From Rugalucina vietnamica (taxonomy: Eukaryota; Mollusca; Bivalvia; Lucinida; Lucinidae), in contig OZ024875.1 in NCBI GenBank assembly GCA_964017185.1, positions 48,005,986 to 48,069,985 of the forward strand: 64,000 nucleotides of DNA, written 5' to 3'. Within the stretch, counting starts at the first letter, position 1. Each line of letters opens with the position of its first letter. A program made the position numbers and the translations under genes. Below the pieces are notes generated by a model. That model had not been told where the DNA came from and ran no database searches. It was given only the letters and a program-made list of their open reading frames with translations. Of this stretch, positions 32,203 through 43,814 are shown piece after piece.

Positions 32203-34204
32203 CCAAATAAAATAAGAAACCTCCGTGGTGCAGTGATTATGTCACTCGCCTTGTAAACCAGGGGTCGCAGATTCGATCCCGGGCTTCTCCAGTCTGCCGG
32301 ATGGGACTATAAATCGAGGTCCCGTCTCCGTATGACCATAGTAGCGCAGAAGCCAGCTCAAAATATCCAGCTAGAAAAGCAATTTCGTTCCACCCCCTCC
32401 ACATAAAAGGTTTGATAGTTTCATAGTGGAGAACATTAAATGGGCAAACTTTTAGGCCTGGGTGCCAAGTCTGGATGTGGATTCTTCATGCCAAAATCCA
32501 AGATGGCGTCCAAAATGGCCGCCAAAAAGATGAATTTTCTAATTTCTCACATATATGAGTTAAAGATCTACACAAATATACAGATTTTATGTTGTTTTAC
32601 TCAGAAGTAAGTTACAAAGCATAAAAAGACTTTGAAATTCTGATAGCAATAGATTTCTTCTCAGGGAGACCAAAAGTATCACTAAAAATGGTACATTTTA
32701 AACAGATTTTCTACCTGGCCCATTGGTCAAACCAATAGTATTTTGTTGCACACACACTACAGAAAAGGTTTTTAGTGATTAAAATTAAATTTAGTATATA
32801 AGAATTTATTTCAACCTGGGTGTCAGCTAGGATTGTGGTATCAAATTGGAAATATTTTCATCTTTATAACGTGAGGGCACATTATGAGATTCTTGCAAAT
32901 CAAGGGGGTAGGGGTAGGTTTAGCTTCACAAATTTCGTTTCATCTACCACTAAATAGGTTTGATGGTTTTATGTTAAGGCTCATAGAATGGACACTCTTT
33001 TAGGTTTAGGTACCAAGTCTGTATGTGGATTCTTCACACGGAAATCCAAGATGACATCCAAAATGGCCACCAAAACGTCATTTTTCTGATAATTCACCTA
33101 AAATACTTAAAATTAAGGTAAAAAAAGCAGATTTTATTATGTTAGTTTACTCGGAACTAACTAGAAAAGCATAAGGACGCTTTAAATCCTGTTTGCAATA
33201 GATTTCCTCTGAGTGAGCCCAAAATTGTCAACAAAATGGCACATTTTATACAGATTTGGTACCTGGCCCATTGCTCAAACAAAAATATTTTGTTGCACAC
33301 ACACAACAGACAAGGTGTTCTTTATCGTTTGAATTAAATCAATTGTATATAAGAAAACTTGTTCAATGTTGAAGTCAGCTAGGATTGTGGTATCAAATTG
33401 GAAATATTCTCGTCTTTACAACATAGGGGTACATGATAAGATTCTTGCAAATTAAGGGGGAAGGGATAGGTTTAACTTCACAAATTTCGTTTCATCCACC
33501 AATAGAAAGGTTTGATGATTTTATGATGAGGTTCATAGAATGGACAATCTTTTAGGCCTAGGTGCCAAGTCTGTATGTGGATTCTTCCCACGGAAATCTA
33601 AGATGACATCCAAAATGGCCGTCAAAACGTCAATTTTCTAATAAAATGAAGATTTTATTAAGTTGGTTTACTCAGAAATAACTGGAAAACGCAAAATAAT
33701 ACTTAAAATACTGTATGCAACAGATGTCTTCTCAGTGAGCCTAAATTGTCACAAAAATGCATATTTTATACCAATTTGCTTACGAACCCATTGGTCAAAC
33801 AAAATGTGTTGTTGCACAAAAACTGCTTTAGAAGTTTAGGATGATTAACATTACGGATATCAGAAAAAAGTGGGGGGGGGGGGCATGGTAAGTTTCTTTC
33901 AAAGGAAGGGGTAAGGTCTAGTTTAGCGTCTCCAATTTTGTCCCAGCCTCCATTTAAAGATTAAATGTTGAAGGGTCATACAATGAGGGGACTTTGAGGC
34001 CAAGCTTCTTAGTCTGGATGTTGATTCTATGTACCGTAATCTATGACGGCATCCAAAATGTCCACCAAATTGATGAAATTACTGATATTTCACCTATACA
34101 CATATGGATTCTTTGAACCAAAATCTAGTATGACATCTTTAATGGCCACCAAAATGACGAAATTATACTAAACCTACATTGAATAAAGAGTTATTATTTG
34201 TTTA

Positions 34205-34425
34205 ATTATTTGTTTGTTTGTTTGTTTGTGTTGAGGCTTAACATCCCAGTCAACAATTTTTCAGTCATGCCGGGTCGGAGCCAACGCTTCCTGTGTTTAA
34301 CCAATACTTTAGGGAGTTAATGCGGCTTGCTCATGGAGACAACACGGTGACGCCTGTGGGGATCAAGCCCAGGACCTCTCGATTCTTAGTTCGACACTCT
34401 ACCACTAGATCTGTTAAATTATATG
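34205..34425 (-). mobile_element. tRNA-derived SINE, antisense
   Basis: On the minus strand AGATCTAGTGGTAGAGTGTC (A-box-like) and GGGCTTGATCCCC (B-box-like) are followed by TGTTGACTGGGATGTTAAGC and a CAAA-repeat tail (TTTG run at 34205-34228). Confidence 0.72.
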
Positions 34426-34587
34426 ATTATTTTTGTTATTTTACTCACAAAGAACTGAAAATGTATAATGATGCTTTAAAACATTGCTAGCTGTATATCT
34501 CTTCTGAGTGAGTGTAAAAGTGTCTTAAAAATTACACATTTTAAACAGCCAATTGGTAACATAAGTCATTTTATTTACACATCCGTC

Positions 34588-34880
34588 TTAGGAGGAAAAG
34601 AAGGCAACACTCAGGAAACAGCGCAATCAGAAAGAAATTCTCACTCCAAAAACTGAGGTGGGAAAAGACGACATTAACAATCAAGTACTTGTACTAAAAA
34701 CATATTGTGAGTCCAGTGAGCAGTTATTTTCCCCATAGGTGGTCATTTAGTTACCAAAACTAAAATACAAAGACATACATTAGGTGCAAACACCACACAA
34801 ATTTAACACCAGAGAAGTATCGCCTCGGAACGATCAGTAGTATAAAATTAGTGTGGGTCTGAAACTAGTTTTTGGAGGCT
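34588..34880 (-). mobile_element. Penelope-like family, diverged 3' end
   Basis: CACTCCAAAAACTGAGGTGG, GAAGTATCGCCTCGGAACGA and neighbouring blocks match the family. The terminus reads AAAAGAAGGCAACACTCAGG. It lies in the loop of the palindromic element. Confidence 0.7.
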
Positions 34881-35154
34881 TTGAATGGTTTATTCAACAT
34901 CTAGACTTACGGCTATATTCTCTTCCGTCACTCAAACTCGAACTCATCTCGTGAGAGTATGGCTGGAATATGAGGCTAGTAAGGTTAAATTGAGTGTGCG
35001 TGGAGTATAGATTTGGTATGCACAACAGCTACTCAACCATTACTCACTGGAGTGTCAGATTTTCATTATAAAACAAAGAAATTTGAAATCTTATGGACAT
35101 TCGATGTTACTATTCTAACATCTAATTAGCAGCAAAGAGATGACTAGACGCCGC

Positions 35155-35190
35155 ACTCTCTCTCTCTCTCTCTATCTATCTGTGAGGGTG
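35155..35190 (+). repeat. CT microsatellite
   Basis: A run of CT dinucleotides followed by CTAT repeats, inside the loop of the palindromic element. Confidence 0.85.
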
Positions 35191-37551
35191 TGGGGGCGGG
35201 GTCGGTGGGTGCGTGTGTAGATGAGTCTGCATGGGGGTAGAGGTGGTGAGTCTGTGACAGCGAATCTAGCGTAAAGGCACAAATGTGTCTTTATCTGGAT
35301 GTTGACCACTCACCTAAAATACGGAGTATTGCTTTGGGTCAAGTATGGTATAAGAAAAAAATAATCCCGTGGAAATAAATATATAATTTTCTTTGTATGT
35401 CTTGTAGTGTAATTTTATTAAAGAAACTTTAGTGCGCAAAAATACAAATTAATGCGCAAAAATGGCAAAACTACTTTTTTCTTATACTATACTTAGTTGC
35501 TTTTCATGTTCAAAATAGTCGCAAATGACATGCCTTTGGAAAATTGAAATCTGTTCTTAAATTCGCGACCCCTCTCAAGAAAAGATTTGTCCCGAGCATA
35601 AAGCTTGGTCCAGGTGATGTATATAACCTGCTATTTGGGGGCTATTTTGAAGAAAATGTGAAGAAATAAGAATCCAACAATTTTCGAGTAGCTTTCAAGT
35701 GAGGTGTCGCCTTCACTCAACGCTTACTCGAAATTTGAGTTCAGTTTGAGTGTGAGTGTGACATGTGCATACCAAATCGAACAGTTATTCGCTCACACAA
35801 GTGACTGATCAGATTATCTGAATGAGTTTGAGTGGAGTACGCCTCGAGTGTAGGTTGAGAATACAGCCGTTAGACCCTGGCCTCAAAGTGCCTAATTGTA
35901 TGACCCTTCAACACATAATCTCTAAGTGGAGGCTGAAACAAAATGAGAGACACAAAATTATACCCAATCTCTTATTTTGCAAAAATCTTATAACAAAATA
36001 TTTTGTTTGACAATTGGGTTCGGCAGCAAAAATCTGCATAAAATATGTAATATTTGGTGACAATTTTGGGCTCACTCAGAAGAAATATATTGCATGCAGA
36101 ATTTAAAGCCTTGTAATCCTTTTACAGTTACTTCTGAGTAAACCAACATATTTTTATCTTAATTTTAAGAATCCACTTACAGAGTTGGTGCCTAGGCCTT
36201 AAGATTGCCCATTCTATGAACCTAAACATAAAGCCATCAGAAGAACCAACTCAGAAGAAATCTTTTGCAAGCAAGATTTTAAGCCTTATTATGTTTTTCC
36301 ATTTACATCTGAGTGAAACAACATATTAAAATTTGCATTTTCTAAATTTAACTGTTTTAGGTGAATTATCAGAAAATTGACGGTTTAGCGGCCACTTTTG
36401 ATGTCATCGTGGATATATGTGTGAAGAATCCACATACAGACTTGGCACCAAGGCCTAAAAGTTTTCCTATTCTATGAACCTACTTGTAAAACCAATAAAC
36501 CTTTCTAAAGGCAGACGGAACGAAAAGTGTGAAGCTAAATCCTACCCCTACCCCCTTGATTTGCGATAACCTTATCATGTACCACTAAGTTATGAAGACG
36601 AGAATATTTCCCAAATTGATACCACAATCCTAGCTACACCCACATTGAACAATTTTTATATATACAAAATTTAATGCAAACGATAAAAAAATCTGTAGTG
36701 TGTGTGCAACAAAATATTTTTGTTTGAGAAAAGGGCCAGGTACCAAATCTGTATAAAATATGCCAATTTTAGCTACAAATTTGGGCTCACTTAGGAGAAA
36801 TCTATTGCAGGCATGATTTAAAGCCTTATTGTGCTTGTCCAGTTACTTCAGAGTAAACCAACATAATAAAAACTGCATTTTCATCTTAGCTTTACTGTTT
36901 TATTTGAATTATCAGGAAAATTGACGTTTTGGCAGCCATTTTGGACGTCATCTTAGATTTCCGTGTGAAGAATCCACAAACAGACTTGGTACCTAGGCCT
37001 AAAAGATTGTCCATTCTATGAACCTTAAAATAAAACCATCAAACCTTTTTTGTGGTGGATGAAACGAAATTTGTGAAGCTAAACCTACCCCTACACCCTT
37101 GATTTGCAAGAATCTCATAATGTGCCCTCACGTTATAAAGATGAAAAAATTTCCAATTTGATACCACAATCCTAGCTGACACCCAGGTTGAAATAAATTC
37201 TTATATACTAAATTTAATTTTAATCATTAAAAACCTTTTCTGTAGTGTGTGTGCAATAAAATATTTTTGGTTTGACCAATGGGCCAGGTAGAAAATCTGT
37301 TTAAAAGGTACCATTTTTAGTGATACTTTTGGGCCCACTGAGAAGAAATCTATTGCTATCAGGATTTTAAAGCCTTATTATGCTTTGTTAGTTACTTCTT
37401 AGTAAAACAACATAAAATCTGTATATTTGTGTAGATCTTTTACTCCTATATGTGAGAAATTAGAAAATTCATCTTTTTGGCGGCCATTTTGGACGCCATC
37501 TTGGATTTTGGTATGAAGAATCCACATCCAGACTTGGCACCCAGGCCTAAA

Positions 37552-37887
37552 CATAACATAACATAGCTTTATTGATGTAGGCCACCAGCCCATTTCAAGT
37601 ACATACAATATAATCATATTCATACAACGTATAGAATCTCAATAATATAGCACAGTAACATGCACTATAGCTCTAAACTGTGCCATATGAATAAGCATAA
37701 ACCAAGCAATGTGTTAGCATTTTGGTCTGTATGTATTGAAGCAATAGTGTAACATTGTTTAGATTCTGCTTATTACTATGTTCAATTTTATGTAGATAAC
37801 AGGTCCTGTCTTAGTTTGAAGGCACGATACAAATATGTTGCTAACGACATTATGACAGATTCATTTTCAGATGCCATCAATATATTA
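37552..37887 (-). mobile_element. 5'-truncated LINE or SINE 3' end in the right arm
   Basis: The left arm has the uninterrupted sequence AACTTTTAGGCCTGGGTGCC; the right arm is broken at that point by about 336 bp. On the minus strand the insert ends AATAAAGCTATGTTATGTTA, a poly-A signal plus a short tandem tail. It has been in place only since the two arms formed. Confidence 0.72.
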
Positions 37888-38224
37888 AAAAGTTTGCCCA
37901 TTTAATGGTCTCCAACATGAAACTATCAAACCTTTTATGTGGAGGGGGTGGAACGAAAATTATTTTTTGCCCTGCTGGCTTCTGCGCTATAGCTGTTGGT
38001 GGGACGTTAAACCCCAATCAATCAACCAACCAACCAAATAAAATATTAGGAAAATATTTGCGACTGTTAACGATACATGCAACAAAATAAAAACCGGAAG
38101 TTCAAAAATGCCAAATGTTAGTAGTGAACATCCTTAATTCCGAAATATCGGAAAGTTTTAGTGCCGGTGTAGATAAACTACAGTGTTCATGGTAGCATAC
38201 AGACACATATTCAGAATGATAGAT

Positions 38225-40020
38225 ACTTATCAAAACCCTTTGTGGTAACCAAACAGGGCTGTTGTATGGTACTAACACTGATCAGCATGTTTGCAGCAAT
38301 GCTCAAAGATGACTTTCAGGTCTGTGATACTGGTTTGCCTGTCAGGTGCTGACCTTTGATGGCTAATTATTGAACTTAGGAGGTTGCAAGTCAAAGATAA
38401 TTTGGATTAGTTGGATACAGATGACATTGGAAAGAATGCCAGCTCAATTGGATGTGGATCCATTTCGCAGTGAACTTGCATTGATCATAAATAGAACAGC
38501 GGTAGGTAACTTTCTCAAATCTGTACTGTTGGATCAGACATCACTCTGAAATAACAGACAAAATCTGACAGTCAGAGCTATTGATAAACTCACACACCGT
38601 GGAAGCTTCCAATCCAGGCCAGTGTACATTGATGATGAAGGCTATGGTTGATATTATTTATGCCAATGTAGCTTTTGGCAGATTCTATGAATATGACTTT
38701 GTCTTTTCTTGCCTCTGGCTTACGGAAATAAAGAAATGAAATAAATTGAATTGGGCGACGACGAGAAAGCGAGACTGGCGCTGCATGTAATCTTATTTCT
38801 CAACACACAAGCAAGCGCTTACCCAACAATGTTATGTGGCGATGGGCGTGTGACGAATCATCAGGTGTAGGGCACACTGGAAGCAACCTGCAGACGTGCA
38901 CGCTGGCGGCTCAGTTCTATACATGATTGTTCAAATCCGTGAGGAGAACAGAGGACTTCGGCTATCAGCTGAGCGACTGAGCAGGCCTCTTTAGGACCAT
39001 AATGCTCACCTCCGTATTATCCTAAACAACCCCTGCTTCAACCACTGACTGGTTAATCTCGATCAGCGGTGATCCCTCTTCGCGGTCGAAATAGAAAGAA
39101 AAAGACAAAGGGATCTTTTTGAGGAATGGCGCATGGAATTTGCGACCAATGATGTCGGAGCTTGGTCAGACAGACCACAGCGTAGAACGGCCCTTGTGGG
39201 TAGAGCTCTCGGGAGTTATCGTATACAGATATAGCTGCGCTGTGCGAGACTCGGTTTTCAGAGGTTGGGGAGATCAACACCATACAGACAAGCTTATTCT
39301 TGGAGACTATATTGCTAGAGTTGATTTAGACAGCCAGACATTGAAGGAGTTGTAGGTCCAAAACGTCTTTTAAAGTGTATCAGCAATAGTCTCTTGATTC
39401 TACGGAAATGTGCTGAACATGATTTAGTAATCACCAATACAGTCTTCCGTCTATCTAATCGATCCAAACACTGACATCTCATAGACTATGCCATAGTACG
39501 GAAAAACACCGACGGGATGTCAGAATGACAAAGACTGTTTATGGAACAGACTGCTGGACAGATCACAGACTGATTGTCAGCAAACACAACCTTAAAATCT
39601 AACATGCTAGGCAAAATCAAGACAGCATGAGCCAAGCTTTCTTAAATGACATTTGCAACCAGCTTGATACAATCAATCTCAGTTCGGATGATCCAGATGA
39701 AAACTGGATAAAGCGTTTTATTCTTCAGCTTCAACTACTAAATAGGACATCCATCCCGCAGACTGGTTTGACGAGAATGATGAAGAAATGCATAGAATTC
39801 TAGAAGAAATGCACCAAGTGAATAAGGTTTTCAAGATGATAATTAGCTCGGTATCCAGGAAGGCAGCCTTTGTAAAGCAATATTTGTAAGACAGTCCAGA
39901 CCAAGCTCAGGGATACGCAAGACTCTCGTGGCGGAGAAAGAAATAAGAAAAAAAAAACATTGTTTTTGCTCATAGAAAAGACATGAAGAAATTTCATGAT
40001 GCACTGAAAACCATTTATTT
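38225..40020 (+). pseudogene. Degraded LINE remnants (RT and endonuclease pieces)
   Basis: Translation with many frame changes gives a RT-like patch near 38255-38345 (KQGC..., FAAMLKDDFQVCDTGLPV). Endonuclease-like patches follow near 39175-39260 (RTALVGRAL) and 39410-39600 (CAEHDLVITNTVFRL), and an inter-domain stretch to about 40010. RT precedes endonuclease, so at least two fragments are juxtaposed. The type resembles the CR1/jockey-like LINE remnants that animal annotations often mislabel as craniofacial development protein 2. It has many stops and is not functional. Confidence 0.65.
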
Positions 40021-40122
40021 CCCAAATAGTTCCTTTGAAACTTGATCCATTATTCTTGTTTTTTTTTTTTTTTTTTTGCCTCTTAGCTTGCAGAATTATT
40101 CATGTCATCCACACAGCGGAGC

Positions 40123-40502
40123 GCTATGGGGTGCCGTTTTACTATTTATTCCTTATTTATGGATATCCATAATTCATTTATGGATATCCATAAGTCACTT
40201 ATGGATATCCTAAATTGAATTAAGGATATCATAAAATAATTGTGGATATTCTAAAGTATTTAAGGATATCCATAAATGAATTATGGATAGCCAAAAATAA
40301 ATATCGGATATCCATAAATGAATTATGGATATCCACAAATGAATATAGGATATCCATAAATGAATATAGGATATCCATAAATGAATTTAGGATATCCATA
40401 AATACACATTTATGGATATCATAAATTCATTTATGGATCCTTTATTCATTTTTGGATATCCATCCATATATAAGGAATAAATAGTAAAACGGCACCCCAT
40501 AG
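40123..40502. mobile_element. MITE with GGATATCC minisatellite core
   Basis: Perfect 32-bp TIRs begin CTATGGGGTGCCGTTTTACT and are flanked by AGCG on both sides (40119-40122 and 40503-40506). The interior is made of about 15 degenerate units of TATGGATATCCATAAATGAA, each centred on the palindrome GGATATCC, so the whole element can fold many ways. An apparent 60-codon frame here is repeat translation. Confidence 0.85.
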
Positions 40503-40510
40503 AGCGCATG

Positions 40511-41187
40511 AAGCACATTGATCTGCACCTTAGGTTTGACATGCAACCTCGTTATTTGGCGCCTGAAATTACCACGCCACTGAATTGGCTTTATCAGCTC
40601 CAAATACGTGTACATAATTTTAAAATATCTAGAAATAAAATTATATTTCCCATTTCTTAGATCTTCAATGTTTTACAATTCACAAGACTTTGTGTATTTG
40701 ACTTTGATGCATGACGTCCATTTGTGTTTATATTGAGATGTTCTGTTACTCTGTGAATATTTTGCGTATAACCAGTTGTCCAGTTATGCGTATTTTGTTA
40801 CATACGATTTCGCAACCCAACCGGCCGTAAGAAAGGGTAAAACTCTAATCCAATAACGAGTTAACGACACTGATAGGTATTATCATTTATTTCAACATAG
40901 TTACATAAAATTTACAAAACTTGACACATACAATTAAGCCCTTGAACGGAGAAAGGTTCTCTATACTGTAACGTCTACCATTTTAATAGCGACCATGACT
41001 TTCTTTTCAACATTTGAAGTTTTTACTATCACGGTCCCTCGGTCTTTTGGGAGATAGGGTGTATGCATAAATCGGGTAACTTGGTCTGCCAAGACGTTTC
41101 GTATTAGTTTATGCCCTAGGAGTGACTGTCTTCCAAATCGCGTTCAGTATTTTATGTAAACACATACACTTATACTTTGTCGAATTT
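40511..41187. other. Non-coding stretch
   Basis: No gene or recognised repeat in this intronic segment. Confidence 0.4.
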
Positions 41188-41444
41188 CATCAGGAAAACA
41201 TGTCCATGAACAGCATACCCCATTAAACCCAACTTTTATATAGTGGGGTATGTAGGGGTATACCTATTTGTCTTATTTTTTGACCCAAACATGGATTGTG
41301 GGTACTCGTTAGAACCACCTTGCCGAGGCGGTTCTAACGTGTTTTGAGCAAAAATAAGAAAAATATCGAAAAAATTCTCCTGAAATTTTACATTTTTCCA
41401 ATTTTAAAAATCTCTGTATATTGTTGGGGCATGTTTTCGTAATG
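41188..41444. mobile_element. MITE family 3 copy, inverted orientation
   Basis: CATCAGGAAAACATGTCC to GGGGCATGTTTTCGTAATG, with the central GTTAGAACCACCTTGCCGAG palindrome and AAAATAAGAAAAATA. Confidence 0.78.
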
Positions 41445-42510
41445 TTTTTCACGAAGTTAATTTCTTTCTCTTGTCTTTTGAAACAAATCATGTATTGTAT
41501 AAATATTTTCTAGTCTTATCTATTCAAAATTTTATACCACAACATAAATATTGAGTTTATAATAAACCGTTTGTTTTGACAACTTAATTTCTTTAAAATT
41601 TCCACAGGTTAAATCTTTCTTCTTTCTTTGATTCCTAGCGCTTCCTGGCAAAACCAACGCGCTGGCCCGCGCGCACATAGTAAATGCATTGAGAGGTCTA
41701 GGCATCCCATGCTCCAATGATAGTTTGCCCTGTCTGTTCGATACGTCTCAAATACATCATGTAAAGATGTGAAACACGGTGATGCTCATGAGATACAACC
41801 AATGTAGGACACTGTTTTCGGTTTGTCAGGACGTGCGTAATTGATTTTGTCACGCGATGGGTCATTTTCGCTTCAAAGTCCCATATTCGCCCATATACGG
41901 CCTTCGAAAATCATATTTGTCTAAGTACCTAATTGCATAGTCTATCTTGTGATGAAAGGATATACTCAATCAATGCAATATACACGAAAATTATTTTAAC
42001 GTTACTCTTCAATTTTGTTGGATAATTTGTGTGCGTTATCACTTTGTAGGGAATTTTCTAAATGACACTCGCACAAATATTAGCTGTTTATAGCTTAAAA
42101 TCTCTGTATTCTATTTACATACCTCGTACAAATGTACAACTTAGCAGATAAGCATTTCATTGGGATCGATTTGAATTTGCAGAAGTTTGTTTAGATGAGC
42201 ATAATAGTCAAACACATCTTTGAATATTGTTATGAACATCTCTATTCTTTGTTAAGGAAACTGCAATCCTTTGTAAAAGACGATTCATTACTTTTGTGGC
42301 GACGAATGCACGGTGACGTGAAAATGGTTTCCTTCATCATTTTGAATTACCAAATATTTTGACGTCCATGGATTTGTTTAAAACATTTCATTCAAAATAA
42401 TATAGACATAAACATGCAATCAGTGATACAAAGAAATAAAGATAAGAAAGCAAGCTTTAAGCTAATTTAGTTCTTCTTTATGGAATGAACTTTCGAATGC
42501 AAAACATTGC
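41445..42510. other. Intron sequence, no feature seen
   Basis: No coding signal or repeat boundary is visible; CATTGCAG at 42505-42512 is a possible acceptor for the next exon. Confidence 0.4.
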
Positions 42511-42537
42511 AGCTTTACGGATATATAAACATTAATT

Positions 42538-43002
42538 ATGAAAGAGAACGAATTTACAAAAGTTTATGACATCAAAGGGTTGCTTGGACGTCAAAGCTTT
42601 ACCTCACATGGTCGTCGAGCATCAGAGGCAACATTTTCTTCACAAACTGAGCGATACAAAACAGCTCTTGGACTTCATATTCCAACGTTTCCTATTTTAC
42701 GTCAAACTTCGACAAACAAAAGTCCCGAAAATCGACTGACAGTTCGTTTTGAAACAAAATCCGATGAAAACATTACGTCGGGCAAAGACGGGAACTCAGC
42801 GAGGATTAAACGGGGACGTAGCCTGTCAATTAAAAGTGATTCTATATTGTTGAAACGAAGTGACTCTTTTAAAAGTGGATTACCGTCACATTTACGCCGA
42901 GGTTCCATTCGATCAACGTCACACATTAGTCGGCGACGTGGTTCTTCGTATATTCACACCTACAGTAATCAGTCATCAGGGGTTTTCAACGATGTAAATG
43001 AG
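42538..43002 (+). CDS. Alternative first coding exon B of the CNB-domain gene
   Basis: ATG at 42538 with an in-frame TAA at 42526, so it must start translation here. 155 codons end in phase 0 at AATGAG followed by GTAAAC, compatible with 55742. The peptide is basic and Ser/Arg-rich with RRAS, RRGS and RRRGSS sites of protein-kinase-A type, similar in character but not in sequence to exon A. A Penelope-like fragment begins 39 bp past the donor. Because of the upstream stop, A and B cannot be translated in one chain if the acceptor at 42512 is used. It could also be a separate gene. Confidence 0.58.
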
Positions 43003-43040
43003 GTAAACAGTAGTTCAAAAGCAAAAAAAGAAAGAGAAAA

Positions 43041-43178
43041 TAAAGGTACAATTAGGCAATGATCAGGAAATGGCGCAGTCAGAAAGATAATCCCACTCCA
43101 TAAACCGAGGGGTGGGAAAACTAAAATGACAGGTACGTATATCAAGAAAACATATCGCAAGCCGAGTGAGCAGCTATT
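43041..43178 (-). mobile_element. Penelope-like family, short 3' end
   Basis: AAAGGTACAATTAGGCAATG through TCCCACTCCATAAACCGAGG to GAGTGAGCAGCTATT. Confidence 0.75.
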
Positions 43179-43529
43179 AACCAGGAAAGACCACGAAGAC
43201 CAAGAATTGACACGATTAAAATCACCACATAGACACCGAGAGGGAAAGAAGGGACAACACTAGACATACACACGGCTGCATGAAAGGCAAAATTATTAGC
43301 TCCTTCCAATCAGCTAGCATTAACCAACTTATGTATAGCAAACGTGGAAAGCTCAAACAACAATGTCGTTAAGCAAAACACACGACTCTTTATATCTGGA
43401 ATACCTAGAACGATCTAAATAATATGTTTAGGTGTCGTGCTATTATATAGAGTGACTGATTTGTGCCGTTATGTTTGGTTATTTGTAGTCGCCAGAAAGG
43501 CACAGTCCTTTCATTCTTAAAAGAAAGCT

Positions 43530-43789
43530 ATTTATGGTTCTAATTGTTTTATGTTTTGTTATGTTGAATTTTTCTGTTGTTTGCACCTTATACATGTACG
43601 TGTTCATATACTTGGTTAAGGGTAAGTGAGATGGTCGCCTATTGGGATTTGAACAGCTGCTAACTCTGCTTATGTTATGTTCTTTTTGTAATAGTACCTG
43701 ATTGTTAATTTAGTTTTTCCCACCTCAGGTTTGAAATGAGAATTTATTTATCATTGTGCCATTCCCTGCTCATTGCTTACTTCTACATT
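43530..43789 (+). mobile_element. Penelope-like family, diverged 3' end
   Basis: GGTTCTAATTGTTTTATGTT, GCCTATTGGGATTTGAACAG and CATTGCTTACTTCTACATTT correspond to family blocks in order. Confidence 0.65.
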
Positions 43790-43814
43790 TTCGACCATGG
43801 TCGTTCGTCTTTCA

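Larger units (their letters stand above)
32342..37989. mobile_element. Palindromic element with arms of tandem repeats, inserted in a SINE
   Basis: Ends are inverted copies of TAGCGCAGAAGCCAGC, and TAG is duplicated (32339-32341 and 37990-37992). The left arm (to about 34150) is the reverse complement of the right arm (from about 35875). Each arm holds about three to four units of roughly 0.55 kb. Recognisable blocks are GGTGCCAAGTCTG, GGATTCTTC, CAAGATG(A/G)C, TCCAAAATGGCC and GCTAGGATTGTGGTATCAAA. The loop (about 34.2-35.9 kb) carries an antisense SINE, a Penelope-like fragment and a smaller inverted pair (about 34908-35030 and 35760-35870). A LINE tail interrupts the right arm. No transposase frame is seen. 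Confidence 0.85.
32203..38045 (+). mobile_element. tRNA-derived SINE split by a 5.6-kb palindromic element
   Basis: The 5' half (32215-32341) has tRNA-like A and B boxes (GTGGTGCAGTGATTATGTC and GATTCGATCCCGGG). The 3' half (37990-38033) has TTGGTGGGACGTTAAACCCC and a CAAC-rich tail. CCAAATAAAATA flanks both outer ends (32203-32214 and 38034-38045), a 12-bp target duplication. This shows the two halves were one SINE of about 171 bp. Confidence 0.88.

Noticed and set aside
32222..32290. tRNA-like sequence with A and B boxes
   Set aside because: Head of a SINE with a 12-bp target duplication, not a tRNA gene: acceptor pairing is poor and SINE body follows.
40242..40424. 60-codon repetitive frame (RISINE repeats)
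   Set aside because: Direct translation of the GGATATCC minisatellite.
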